A stretch of 64,000 nt of DNA from Lichenicoccus sp964247695 (lineage in GTDB: Bacteria > Pseudomonadota > Alphaproteobacteria > Acetobacterales > Acetobacteraceae), in NCBI GenBank assembly GCA_964247695.1, contig CAXTVI010000014.1, forward strand, positions 1 to 64,000, read 5' to 3'. The notes under the pieces are model-generated. The model was not told the origin of the DNA. It worked only from the letters and a program-made list of their open reading frames with translations, and did not search any database. Made by a program: the position numbers and the translations under genes. How positions within the stretch are numbered: the stretch's first letter is position 1; the number at the start of each line of letters is the position of its first letter. Below, piece after piece: positions 1 through 7,092 of the stretch.

Positions 1-2
1 AT

Positions 3-176
3 CAGCGCGGACCGGGGAAGCCCCAGGAGTCAGCCTTCACAAGCTTTGGTATAAGGCGGCTGTCGAAAGGTAACGCGGAAACGCTCCGGATCGTCGCACA
101 TCTCGATAACGCGAGCGTGAACCGCATTGGCCGCTACCTGGACAGCAGCGACCGGCTCGCTGAGGATGACATCTAG
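3..176 (+). pseudogene. Possible C-terminal remnant of a phage-type integrase
   Basis: An open frame enters from the left edge and stops at TAG 174-176. Its last part (…ETLRIVAHLDNASV…GRYLDSSDRLAEDDI) loosely resembles the C-terminal end of integrase-like tyrosine recombinases, which usually read TLxxAxxxxxHxSxxTTxxYDR…LDEIERI. The catalytic R-H-R residues are not visible, and the expected final E-R-I is replaced by a stop, so at most this is a decayed tail. The assignment rests on weak visual similarity only. It would fit the accessory character of the next 5 kb. Confidence 0.2.
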
Positions 177-255
177 GACCGTACTTGAACGCTCTTAGAC
201 CCTGGGGCGGCAATCCGCTTGGGACTATTGGGGTGCGGTCTGTCTCACCTGTGAA

Positions 256-600
256 TCATCCTGCGGAGATTAGAAACACAGAGCAGGAAGGCTGCTCTCT
301 CGACTGCCAATGACGCACGCCAAGGCAGACCGTTACGACCATGCCTCGGAAGCGATCAACTGTTTCGAGGTCTGGAGACGCTGATCGTAGGCAGAGCTGT
401 TCCAAAAAATCAGCGGACGTCCGCTCAAGATGGTCTGCGTTAAGCCGAACCAGTTGTACGATCGCCAGCGCGGCGACCGGATTGTCGGTCAGCGCTTCTT
501 CAGCCCCCGCAAGCTCGCCCCCATCCGATTCCGCATGATGGCGCGTCGGGGACTTGTTATAACGCAAAATTGTCTCTACTGTGAGCCATGGCCGCGTCAC
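256..600 (-). CDS. Hypothetical protein, uncertain
   Basis: A 114-codon frame from a GTG. The family is not recognised. The middle is plausibly helical (NPVAALAIVQLVRLNADHLE), with a Cys-containing tail. No clear ribosome site was seen and codon use is less GC-biased than in the core genes. Its 5' end overlaps the start of the plus-strand gene at 588. It could equally be non-coding; it is kept because the translated protein looks less biased than the frames on the other strand. Confidence 0.3.
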   Translation of the reverse strand: MTRPWLTVETILRYNKSPTRHHAESDGGELAGAEEALTDNPVAALAIVQLVRLNADHLERTSADFLEQLCLRSASPDLETVDRFRGMVVTVCLGVRHWQSREQPSCSVFLISAG

Positions 601-824
601 TGGATGACCCTGCTTACTGGCGTGACCAGGCTTTCGAAAGCGAGGAGGTCGGTGATTTGAATGGCGCTATTCACTTCTGGCAGGCGGCTATAGCAGCAAA
701 AAAGCGACAGGCCGCCGTTGCTGATTTAGAACCTGACCTGGAATGGCTGCGAAGCCGCCTCGCTCGCGCGAGATCAGCTGTTGAGTTTACTAAAGCAAAT
801 CCGGACGCCAAGAAAATCAACTAG
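588..824 (+). CDS. Small protein, family A copy 1 (paralogue of 1848-2081)
   Basis: A 78-residue protein of unknown function, probably all helical. It shares about 30 of 77 residues with the protein encoded at 1848-2081: an N-terminal M-A-x-x-L-x-D…WRD, then GD…A…FW.AA..A..RQA, and a C-terminal DL.WL..RL.RA.S.V. The W/R-rich FWxAA pattern recalls one helical hairpin of a TPR-like repeat, but that is inference. A purine stretch GTGAG precedes the ATG by a few bases. Conservation between two diverged copies is the best evidence that it is coding. The neighbours are also small accessory genes. Confidence 0.6.
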   Translation: MAASLDDPAYWRDQAFESEEVGDLNGAIHFWQAAIAAKKRQAAVADLEPDLEWLRSRLARARSAVEFTKANPDAKKIN

Positions 825-849
825 AACGTCAGACCTGTTTATGGCAGTG

Positions 850-1059
850 CTACAGCAGCCAACTCGCCATCAGTATTACGACCCCACCAATGGCAAGCAA
901 AAATAATAACGCCGTTATCAAAATGATCCGTGATGCGATCTGTTGGCACTCGCGCTCCAGGCTTGCACTGGTTGCCTCAAGTTGGTGTCTCGATCCGATG
1001 GTGTTCATTCGAGTTTTAGCGTGGTTCTCGTCCCTGGACGTTACTTTCAGGATGGTCAT
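850..1059 (-). CDS. Small single-pass membrane protein
   Basis: A 69-residue protein. The first ~40 residues are polar and charged, with a short helical stretch (HQLEATSASLERECQQIASR). They are followed by one hydrophobic segment of about 23 residues (about 46-68) that ends at the C-terminus, as in a tail-anchored inner-membrane protein. The ATG at 1059 is chosen because AGAGGTGG lies five to six bases upstream; a GTG two codons earlier is the alternative. Family not recognised. Small membrane proteins with a coiled N-terminus occur in phage and plasmid regions, but nothing here fixes a role. Confidence 0.55.
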   Translation of the reverse strand: MTILKVTSRDENHAKTRMNTIGSRHQLEATSASLERECQQIASRIILITALLFLLAIGGVVILMASWLL

Positions 1060-1230
1060 AGCCACCTCTTTGTCAGCTTCTAAAAAAAGAAGCGTTGTAT
1101 ATTAGTAAGAAAGATAGCGCTACCGTTGAAGAACGTTTAGAAGGTAACAGGTCCGCGACGTTATTTTATAGTTCTGTCCCATGGGGCTATAGGAGACCAC
1201 GATAAAGAGCGGCATCTCGCCGCATGAACG

Positions 1231-1440
1231 TCAGCCGCGTGGCACGCTCCAGACCATCAGGCCGTTCGGCTGCTTGGCACAAACGATCACATCGCGAGGT
1301 TTTGCCAAAAGGGTCTGAACGTTTGCCGTCATAGGGTGCAGCGCCTCCCGGTCAGCCATATCCAGTTCCAAGTCGCGCCCGGCTTGGGTAGCGGTCTCCC
1401 GCACGGTCAGCGGCTTGCTCGCGTGCCGTGGAATGCTCAC
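1231..1440 (-). CDS. Small protein, family B copy 1 (paralogue of 1428-1733)
   Basis: A 69-residue protein from a GTG. Over about 49 aligned residues it matches the protein encoded divergently at 1428-1733 at about 23 positions, including ALxPMTAN/D, L.KPRD..VC.K and GLM. The two reading frames keep register through the whole match, which argues that both descend from one coding sequence. Function unknown. The two genes are head to head with 5' ends overlapping by 13 bases, so neither has its own upstream region. Confidence 0.5.
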   Translation of the reverse strand: MSIPRHASKPLTVRETATQAGRDLELDMADREALHPMTANVQTLLAKPRDVIVCAKQPNGLMVWSVPRG

Positions 1441-1733
1441 TACGGTTCAGGCCGGGAGAGATGACACGGTCACTGCTGGCGGTTCTGAGGCATGCCGAGG
1501 AGCTGATGCCAGTATGGGAGATCGCTATCCAGGTCGGCCTCGAGCTAGGGTTCAATATGGACGACCAGAAGGCCACGCGTCCAATGACCGCGGACGCCCG
1601 GAACGCCTTGGTTAAACCTCGGGATGGGGTTGTCTGCACCAAACGCTTGGATGGATTGATGGCCCGGAGGGTAGAGAGGACAAAGAAGACAGCATTACGT
1701 TCTGTTGATGTAATCACGCGATTGAAAGCTTAA
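1428..1733 (+). CDS. Small protein, family B copy 2 (paralogue of 1231-1440)
   Basis: A 101-residue protein of unknown function. Its middle (WEIAIQ…PMTAD…LVKPRDGVVCTK…DGLM) is the diverged counterpart of the minus-strand gene at 1231-1440. It has an extra hydrophobic N-terminal stretch (MTRSLLAVLRHAEELMP) and a basic tail. The start is uncertain: ATG 1428 gives the full length, while ATG 1461 directly follows a GGGAGAG that is too close for an ideal ribosome site. Base 1734 to 1847 holds no gene that I can see. Confidence 0.5.
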   Translation: MECSLRFRPGEMTRSLLAVLRHAEELMPVWEIAIQVGLELGFNMDDQKATRPMTADARNALVKPRDGVVCTKRLDGLMARRVERTKKTALRSVDVITRLKA

Positions 1734-1847
1734 GCCTGAATAAGATCGATGCGGTGAAACCATAAGATGCGGAAGACCGTCTAACTAACTATTGGTGGAT
1801 GAAAAGGCTGTTGCGTTCCAGTCTACCGGGGCCATTAGCTCCGTCTA

Positions 1848-2081
1848 ATGGCATATTACTTAAACGATTCGGACTTTTGGCGAGATCGTGCGCTGCAGTT
1901 TGAGGCTTCAGGAGATATGGAGGTTGCTCTCCTCTTCTGGCGTGCGGCTGTTACGGCAGCCAGACGGCAGGCGGAAGGAGGGACCAAGACTGACTTGAAA
2001 TGGCTCGTTGGGCGGCTGGAACGCGCGAAGTCAGTTGTTGACCTAGCCAGAAACGATCAGCGGTCCACGATCTTGCACTAG
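1848..2081 (+). CDS. Small protein, family A copy 2 (paralogue of 588-824)
   Basis: A 77-residue, probably helical protein, the second member of the family seen at 588-824. It keeps the W-R-D, G-D-M/L, FWRAA, RRQA and DLKWL…RLERAKS positions and differs mostly at the C-terminal end. No strong ribosome site is visible before the ATG. Function unknown; as with its paralogue, one TPR-like hairpin is a possible but unproven reading. Confidence 0.6.
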   Translation: MAYYLNDSDFWRDRALQFEASGDMEVALLFWRAAVTAARRQAEGGTKTDLKWLVGRLERAKSVVDLARNDQRSTILH

Positions 2082-2251
2082 CAGATTGTGCTTACGGGGG
2101 TGCGGAACCGGGGTGGGTCTCTGAAAATCTGAAGAAGCGCGGGACGCTGGATAAAGCGCGGGAGGTCAAGCGCAAGATGCTGGCGACCGATGCCAATTCC
2201 GGTAATATGGCCCTCCACCACGTGGCCTGTTCAGCATCCGGCGAGGCTCTC

Positions 2252-2530
2252 ATGTCTCATGCCATCGATCAGCATCGTGCCTTGGTCACTACCCTCGGCG
2301 GCTACGCTCAGACCGACCAGCAGCGGCTCGAGCTCCTCAAGGCAGCGCTGTGCCTGATCGCCGATGACTGCCTGGCGGGAGAAGTCGAGCAGGCCACCCT
2401 GGAGCGCATCCGGCGGACCGCCGTGGCGGCCTGGCACGCCGCGACCCATGCGAGCGACCCGTTTTCGCCTAGGTCCGACGGGTGGCGGCCGTCAAGCGCC
2501 CGGCGTTCCAGTGGTAGTCGGTTCTGGTAA
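2252..2530 (+). CDS. Hypothetical protein, 3' end probably altered
   Basis: ATG 2252 is preceded by GCGAGG at a spacing of five bases and gives 92 residues; an upstream ATG at 2177 is in frame but has no such site. Residues 1-70 look like a soluble helical protein (ALVTTLGGYAQTDQQRLELL…). From about residue 73 the frame runs antisense through the acyltransferase fragment at 2469-2777, and the protein turns into an Arg/Ser-rich tail. The original C-terminus was therefore probably lost when the two sequences were joined. Family not recognised. Confidence 0.4.
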   Translation: MSHAIDQHRALVTTLGGYAQTDQQRLELLKAALCLIADDCLAGEVEQATLERIRRTAVAAWHAATHASDPFSPRSDGWRPSSARRSSGSRFW

Positions 2531-2777
2531 GCTGGTTGACCAGTCCGATTGCGATCCCGAGCACATACAAGGGCGCGAGCCGCTTGATCCGCTGCCAGCA
2601 GAAGGCGGCAGTTGTCAGGCCGTTCCTGAAGTCGGGATCGTATCTTCTGGCCAGCACGAAGCCGCTGATCAGAAAGAAGAGGTCAACCGCCAAGTAGCCG
2701 AACCGAAGGCCGATGCCTTCGATACTGAGGTTGTAGTGATACCAGACGACAGAGAGAGCAGCGACCCCGCGTGACAA
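2469..2777 (-). pseudogene. Acyltransferase-3 (OafA/YrhL type) fragment
   Basis: The translation RGVAALSVVWYHYN…GYLAVDLFFLISGFVLA…W.RIKRLAPLYVLG is typical of the N-terminal part of membrane acyltransferase-3 proteins, which O-acylate polysaccharides. The conserved WYHY histidine and the FFLISGF segment are visible. The family normally has 330-400 residues and ten membrane segments; here only about 100 residues and two or three segments remain, and the frame ends at 2469 in unrelated sequence. The start is a TTG with no clear site. I take it as a truncated, non-functional remnant. Confidence 0.7.
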
Positions 2778-2916
2778 AGCGTTCCTTGCGACGAATCGGC
2801 ATGCTTGTCCGGATCAAGGTGAGCTGCGCGTACGGGGTAGCAATTCATCAGGCGGGTTACAACGGATTGGTGTGGGGGGCTCTAGCTTTACTTCTCACCG
2901 GTCGGGGGCCTCGCTG

Positions 2917-3320
2917 ATGTTCGACGACGTACACAAGCACCCCGTCACGCTTGGCCCCGACGGCTCACTCGTCATCCCGGCCACCTGCTGGAGAAGCTTG
3001 GCTGGCGGCCTGGTCACCGGCTGCTGCTCGAGCAGACCGACGACGGCGTGCTGGTGCCGGAGATGACGGTAGCGGCGAAGTGGGCGATGCGTGATGCCGC
3101 AGCCGCACCGAAGCCGCCACCACCAGAACCTGTTGTTCCGAAGCCAAAGCCGCCGCGTCTAACTCGGTCGAGCGAACCGATGGAATCTTTCGCCAACGTG
3201 CCCTGGTCGGCAATTTGGATTGAAAGTCAGCTTCCGGTGTCGGAGCGCGAGGCCGACTGCTACGGCTTGCCAGACTGCGCCAGAGGCCGACCAAGGCCGG
3301 ATGGTGACACTGCCCTCTAG
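2917..3320 (+). pseudogene. Frameshifted AbrB/MazE-like protein with proline-rich tail
   Basis: From ATG 2917 the frame reads MFDDVHKHPVTLGPDGSLVIPAT, then shifts. Adding one C near 2984-2985 restores LLEKLGWRPGHRLLLEQTDDGVLV, followed by a proline-rich linker (KPPPPEPVVPKPKPP) and about 60 more residues to the stop at 3318-3320. The restored N-terminal ~50 residues match the intact small protein at 4074-4253 closely and have the swapped-hairpin AbrB/SpoVT pattern (G-x-x-x-IP…LGW.pG..L). The gene therefore looks inactivated by a single-base loss, or the base is a sequencing error. Confidence 0.6.
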
Positions 3321-3339
3321 CAGCCCGTAGCGTGGCCTG

Positions 3340-3591
3340 ATGGCACGCCCACGTCGCACCACCTACCACTGCCTCGCCTGCGCCTGGACGGCCTGGGCTG
3401 GTCACCGCACGCGGTTGATCTGCGGCGGCTGCGGCGCCCCGATGCGACCACGACGCGAAGCGCTAGCGGCTGCGGCCGAGGTCACCGAGAACAAGGCGCT
3501 CGATCCCGTGCAGACCGCAATCGAAGTGCTGCTCAAGGCCGATCGCGCGGCGGTGCGAGATGCGTTATGGGAGGCTGGCTTGACCGAGTAA
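3340..3591 (+). CDS. Small zinc-ribbon-like protein
   Basis: An 83-residue basic protein. Two CxxC pairs (YHCLACAW at residues 11-14 and LICGGCGAPM at 28-31) would bind one zinc ion in a rubredoxin- or zinc-ribbon-like knuckle. The remaining ~45 residues are charged and helical (ALDPVQTAIEVLLKADRAAVRDALWEAG). The family is not recognised; DNA or RNA binding is a guess from the fold. There is no clear ribosome site before ATG 3340. It lies between the broken AbrB-like gene and the convergent gene at 3600-3899. Confidence 0.5.
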   Translation: MARPRRTTYHCLACAWTAWAGHRTRLICGGCGAPMRPRREALAAAAEVTENKALDPVQTAIEVLLKADRAAVRDALWEAGLTE

Positions 3592-3599
3592 CTGCTATC

Positions 3600-3899
3600 C
3601 TAATCGTTCCGGTCAAGCATCGGATGAGCATGTCGCGTCCGCCCGATCGAGTCTAGAATGCTCTGTATGCCTCTATCCGTCCAAGGCAGGCCGTCCGGCT
3701 TTGGCACGCCCCGGCCGTTCAACACGTTCGCAATCTGCTGCACCGACAGGCCGCGACCACGCATCTCGGCGACGAGACCGCGAACCGTCTGGAGTGCCGG
3801 GGCTGGTGGTTTTGGAAGCTTTGCGACCGCCGCGCGCTGCACTTCCGCAGTCGGCATCTTCTTGGGCTTTAGGCGGTCCCAGCGCGGCTCAAAGGTCAT
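3600..3899 (-). CDS. Orphan recombinase-type helix-turn-helix protein
   Basis: ATG 3899 is chosen because GGGAG lies seven bases upstream; an in-frame ATG at 4025 would add 42 residues without a good site. The 99-residue protein has a basic N-terminus and then VRGLVAEMRGRGLSVQQIANVLNGRGVPKPDGLPWTDRGIQSIL. This is the pattern seen in the recombinase (Resolvase-associated) domain of large serine recombinases, where the helix-turn-helix IA..LN.RGiPtp.g..W is followed by a second helix. No catalytic serine domain is present, so it is either a stand-alone DNA-binding protein or a remnant. Confidence 0.5.
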   Translation of the reverse strand: MTFEPRWDRLKPKKMPTAEVQRAAVAKLPKPPAPALQTVRGLVAEMRGRGLSVQQIANVLNGRGVPKPDGLPWTDRGIQSILDSIGRTRHAHPMLDRND

Positions 3900-4073
3900 A
3901 GACGTTCTCCCGGCAAAGGCATCTGGAAACGCTGCGGCGGTGGCATGGTTCTCGGGTATCAGGATGGTGTTGCCGCCGGCTTCGGCAACGGCAGGTCGGG
4001 GTTCATCACGTCGGCGTGGTGGCATCGTCAGGTTCTAGCGTGCTACCGCTGGTTGCGCAGCAGGAGAGGCAGC

Positions 4074-4253
4074 GTGATATTCGAGGGCGTTGATCAACAC
4101 GAACTCGTAATTGGGCCAGAAGGCTTCGTGAAGCTGCCGCAGACGCTGCTGGTGCGGCTCGGCTGGCGATCCGGAACCCGGCTACTTGGCGGGAAAACAG
4201 ACGACGGGGTGCTGCTGACCGCGTGCAAGGCGCCTGGAGACGTGGGTCAGTGA
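4074..4253 (+). CDS. AbrB/MazE-like DNA-binding protein (intact copy)
   Basis: GTG 4074 lies seven bases after AGGAG and gives 59 residues. The protein fits the swapped-hairpin AbrB/SpoVT family: VIGPEGFVKLPQTLLVRLGWRSGTRLL…TDDGVLL. These proteins dimerise and bind DNA, often as antitoxins or transition-state regulators. Its close relative at 2917-3320 is frameshifted. The TGA overlaps the GTG of the next gene (GTGA at 4250-4253), so the two are probably translated together. The regulatory role is inferred from the fold only. Confidence 0.6.
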   Translation: MIFEGVDQHELVIGPEGFVKLPQTLLVRLGWRSGTRLLGGKTDDGVLLTACKAPGDVGQ

Positions 4254-4474
4254 CGTACTGGCAAGCCTGGAAGACGGTCACCGATGGCTGGAACGCATGG
4301 GACCGGGCGCATCCCACCATCACCCGTTGCGGCGATCTTGCCCTGGTCGCGGTGTCGATCGCCGGCATAGTCGTGACCATGCGCAGCCCGCCGGGGAAAG
4401 CGCGCGGCTGGCTCTTGGTGTCCTATGCGTTGTCGATCTTCGGTATTGGCTGGTCGGCGATCTCGGGGCCGTAG
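4250..4474 (+). CDS. Small two-segment membrane protein coupled to the AbrB-like gene
   Basis: A 74-residue protein. GTG 4250 overlaps the upstream stop, giving a typical coupled start. Residues ~20-42 (DLALVAVSIAGIVVTM) and ~52-70 (WLLVSYALSIFGIGWSA) are hydrophobic and would span the membrane, with a short basic loop (RSPPGKARG) between them. The N-terminus is aromatic-rich (YWQAWKTVTDGWNAW). Family not recognised. A small membrane protein directly behind an AbrB-like gene could be a toxin partner, but no known toxin motif is present. Confidence 0.5.
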   Translation: MTYWQAWKTVTDGWNAWDRAHPTITRCGDLALVAVSIAGIVVTMRSPPGKARGWLLVSYALSIFGIGWSAISGP

Positions 4475-4561
4475 AGCCGGCCTAGAGGTAGGGGAGCAGA
4501 CAAGAAGCGCAAGAATTTCGTGACACAACCCTAATGATGGCTTTATCGTTGCGGTATTGAC

Positions 4562-4981
4562 ATGGTTATCGTGGTGACTGAAGTTCGTTACTCCGTCCTG
4601 ATCCTTCCGCTGGCGGGTCTCGGCGCCTGCACCCACTCGGCAGACCTCTACCCAAGCAACCAAGCCGCCACGGTGGTCGGCATACCTAAGATGGTCTACA
4701 CGAGCCGGATGGGCGGCGGCCCCGTCACCGTCAACATGCCGGACGGCGAGGTGCTAACCGGCCGCTACGCCATGACGGACGATGGCGAGGCCGTCGCCAC
4801 GGGGTTCTCCGGCACCCACACCGCTACGGCGTTTGCCTTCGCTGGTGGCCGGCCGGTCGAGGTCGGAGCGACAGACGGCAAGACAACCATCCACCGCGAC
4901 GGCTCAGTCAACATGAGCGGCGGCGGCACGGGCGAGTGTCAAATCGAGCCAAGCGACGCGATGTATCGGTTGGTGTTCTGA
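4562..4981 (+). CDS. Putative lipoprotein of unknown function
   Basis: A 139-residue protein. The N-terminus is hydrophobic (SVLILPLAGLGAC) and ends in LGAC at residues 20-23, an acceptable lipobox, so it is probably exported and lipid-anchored. The mature part is Gly/Thr-rich and likely beta-stranded (GGPVTVNMPDGEVLTGRYAM, then FSGTHTATAFAF). One further Cys (GECQIEP) lies near the end. Family not recognised. The gene stands alone; about 190 bases without a recognisable gene follow it. Confidence 0.55.
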   Translation: MVIVVTEVRYSVLILPLAGLGACTHSADLYPSNQAATVVGIPKMVYTSRMGGGPVTVNMPDGEVLTGRYAMTDDGEAVATGFSGTHTATAFAFAGGRPVEVGATDGKTTIHRDGSVNMSGGGTGECQIEPSDAMYRLVF

Positions 4982-5170
4982 GCCTTATGGTGCTGCCGAT
5001 CAGCAGCTATGACAAGTAGTTCGGCGCCCACCACAACCACCGGCGGTTGCCCGAACAACCAGCGAACAGTTGCCAGCAACCAGTGCGCAAACCTGAAACT
5101 ACCCTAGCAATATCAATGGGTTAGGTTTCGTCGACATCAAGCAGATCGGCAGCAGCGCCGCCTGACCGGC

Positions 5171-6208
5171 TCAGGCGGGGACGGTCGCCTTGGTCGGGAT
5201 CGCGGCGCGTCCCTCGCGATAGCCGTAGTACAGGTAGTGCGGCAGGCCGCAGCCGCTGTAGATGGAGAGGTCCGGATTACTGGCGAGATAGGCCGGACTG
5301 TCGAACGCGACCAGGCACGGCGGTTGCCCCTCCCGGGGCGGCAGCCGGATCGTCGCCAGGCCGCCTGGCGTGCTGCGGTGGCGGCGGAGCAGCCTGGCAT
5401 CCCCGGTCAGCAGGCTCTCGCGCGCGCCGAGGGCACGCATCTGGTCGGTGAACTGCTCGAAGCAGACGGTGATCCGGTGGTCGAACTGGTGCACGTACTC
5501 CTCGCGCGACATCAGCAGGTCCTTGATCATGTGCGTGCCTGGCCCGGCATAGCGCCGCATGGCATCGCGGTCCTCGATGTCGACCCGGCGGTACATCTTG
5601 CGACGGGTATGCTCCTGGACGACCTCGTACGGCTTGTTGTGGAAGTGCAGGTAGGTGAAGTCGGTGTCGCGCATGCCGGCGTGCAGCCGCGATTTCGGCT
5701 CGTGGTAGCCGCTGTCGATTTCGAGAATGGCGTGGCTGGGCAGGAAGCCCTTCGGGAAGACCTCGGGATGGAACCAGTCGGTCTGCGACGGCACGTTGAA
5801 CAGCGAGGTCCGTATCCCGAGGGCCTGGTCGCACTCGACGAGCGCGTCGAGGCCGGCATGGATCGCGTCCCGCGTGCAGCTCAGTCCGGTGGGGGTGAAC
5901 AGGGCGAGGAACTCGTCGCAGTCGCACGCCAGGGCGAAATCATAGTCGTGGTCGCGATCCCAGCCGTTGATGATGCCGTGCACTATGGCGCCCTTGCGCT
6001 CGAACGCCTCGATGCCGGTGTGCTGCCGGTGGATGAGGACGCCGACCGCCTCGAACTGCTCGAGGATGAAGCAGGTGAGCGGATCGCGCGAGCCGTTGTC
6101 CAGCACTTCGAGAGACTGGAACCCGAACAGATAGCCGTAGTATTTCAGCCAGGCATCGAGAAGCTGGCCCTCATCCTTTTGCATCATGATGCAGCGTACG
6201 CGCGCCAT
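5171..6208 (-). CDS. Glycosyltransferase family 2-like protein
   Basis: A 345-residue protein starting MARVRCIMMQKDEGQLLDAWLKYYGYLFGF. The early N/KDE…W..yh..lG pattern and the later FALACDCDEFLAL are typical of the family-2-like transferases (PF13704/GT92-related). In these the DxDEF motif binds a metal and nucleotide sugar. The basic central part (RRKMYRRVDIEDRDAMRRY) and a C-terminal segment resembling a small domain (FDSPAYLASNPDLSIY…HYLYYGYREGR) are also common in polysaccharide-related proteins. The substrate is unknown. It stands at the border of the accessory stretch. Confidence 0.75.
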   Translation of the reverse strand: MARVRCIMMQKDEGQLLDAWLKYYGYLFGFQSLEVLDNGSRDPLTCFILEQFEAVGVLIHRQHTGIEAFERKGAIVHGIINGWDRDHDYDFALACDCDEFLALFTPTGLSCTRDAIHAGLDALVECDQALGIRTSLFNVPSQTDWFHPEVFPKGFLPSHAILEIDSGYHEPKSRLHAGMRDTDFTYLHFHNKPYEVVQEHTRRKMYRRVDIEDRDAMRRYAGPGTHMIKDLLMSREEYVHQFDHRITVCFEQFTDQMRALGARESLLTGDARLLRRHRSTPGGLATIRLPPREGQPPCLVAFDSPAYLASNPDLSIYSGCGLPHYLYYGYREGRAAIPTKATVPA

Positions 6209-6297
6209 CGGGCCGTCGACCTGCCTGCTGAAAATCTGTCATATCACTGATCCCAGGGCAGCATCCGATCAATCGAAGGATGCTCCGGGCGCCGCGT

Positions 6298-7092
6298 TCA
6301 GCAATGCGCCGGCTTTGCCAGCACGAAGTCCCGCATCGTGGCTTTCATCGTGAAGCTGCCGAAATCCATCAGCACCCGGTCCGACACGCCGTTCGAGAAG
6401 TAGCGCATCGCCGCCTCGTAGTCCGGGCTGATGGTGCCAGGCGCGCGCGAGAAGAACGCGACGTGCACCTGCGCCGAGCCGAGGGCGGCAAGCGGCGGCC
6501 GGTCGGACTGCGAAGGCGGCGGCTGCCACGCGGTGATGACGACATAGGTGTCCTGGGCGCCGTCCGGCCCGGTGCCGTCGAACAGCAGCGGGGCGAGCGA
6601 CTTCCGTCCGGCCTCGGCCGCCTGCAGGATGGCCAGCGTGTGCGCCATCGGGAAGAGGGTGCCGGGCGGCAGCTCCATGCGGACGGGATGCGGCAGCGTG
6701 TAGCCGATGCTGCCGGCGCCCGAGGCGGGCATCGTCGCCTCGCCGCGCACCTGCTCGGTGGTGGCGCCATTGACGCGCTGGCGCATGTCGAAGGTCAGGT
6801 GGTGGCCATCCTTGCTTTCCAGCGTGGCATAGTCGGACACCAGGCTGGTGGGACCGCCGTCGCGCGTCACGGTCTGCAGGCGCAATTGCTGCTGGGTGGC
6901 CCATCCGGTGCAGGTATCCGTCACCTGGTAGGTCATATGGCCGGTGGCCGCCACGATGCCGCCGCCCTCGACATGGTCGAGGCTCAGCTCGTAGCTGGCC
7001 CGGTGCGCGGCCAGGCTCGCGGCGCGGGCAGGGCCGGTCTCCAGGGCGGCAGCTCCCAGCAGCAGGCCAGCCAGCAGCAGGCGGACCCTCAC
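6298..7092 (-). CDS. eipB: Cell-envelope integrity protein EipB (DUF1849)
   Basis: A 264-residue protein with a signal peptide cut near residue 24 (…GPARA). The mature part matches the periplasmic beta-spiral family first described in Brucella, which supports envelope integrity. Visible family features are ASYELSLD, the TDTCTGW segment with Cys61, the FDMRQRVNG strand and a terminal Cys264; the two cysteines form the disulfide in the family. The start is GTG 7092, overlapping the aspS stop as GTGA, so the two are translationally coupled. Confidence 0.85.
   Translation of the reverse strand: MRVRLLLAGLLLGAAALETGPARAASLAAHRASYELSLDHVEGGGIVAATGHMTYQVTDTCTGWATQQQLRLQTVTRDGGPTSLVSDYATLESKDGHHLTFDMRQRVNGATTEQVRGEATMPASGAGSIGYTLPHPVRMELPPGTLFPMAHTLAILQAAEAGRKSLAPLLFDGTGPDGAQDTYVVITAWQPPPSQSDRPPLAALGSAQVHVAFFSRAPGTISPDYEAAMRYFSNGVSDRVLMDFGSFTMKATMRDFVLAKPAHC

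Noticed and set aside
341..538. Small plus-strand frame rich in Ser and Ala
   Set aside because: Ser/Ala/Pro-rich shadow of the minus-strand frame 256-600, without a ribosome site or family pattern.
890..1105. Plus-strand frame opposite the small membrane protein
   Set aside because: The minus-strand gene has a clear AGAGGTGG site and a credible membrane segment; this frame has neither.
5089..5130. GAAAC…GTTTC imperfect dyad near 5095-5130 as a terminator
   Set aside because: The stem needs two bulges and has a long loop and no T-tract, so it is not strong enough to list.
5237..6250. Plus-strand open frame of 337 codons
   Set aside because: Antisense to the glycosyltransferase, whose DxDEF motif supports the minus strand.
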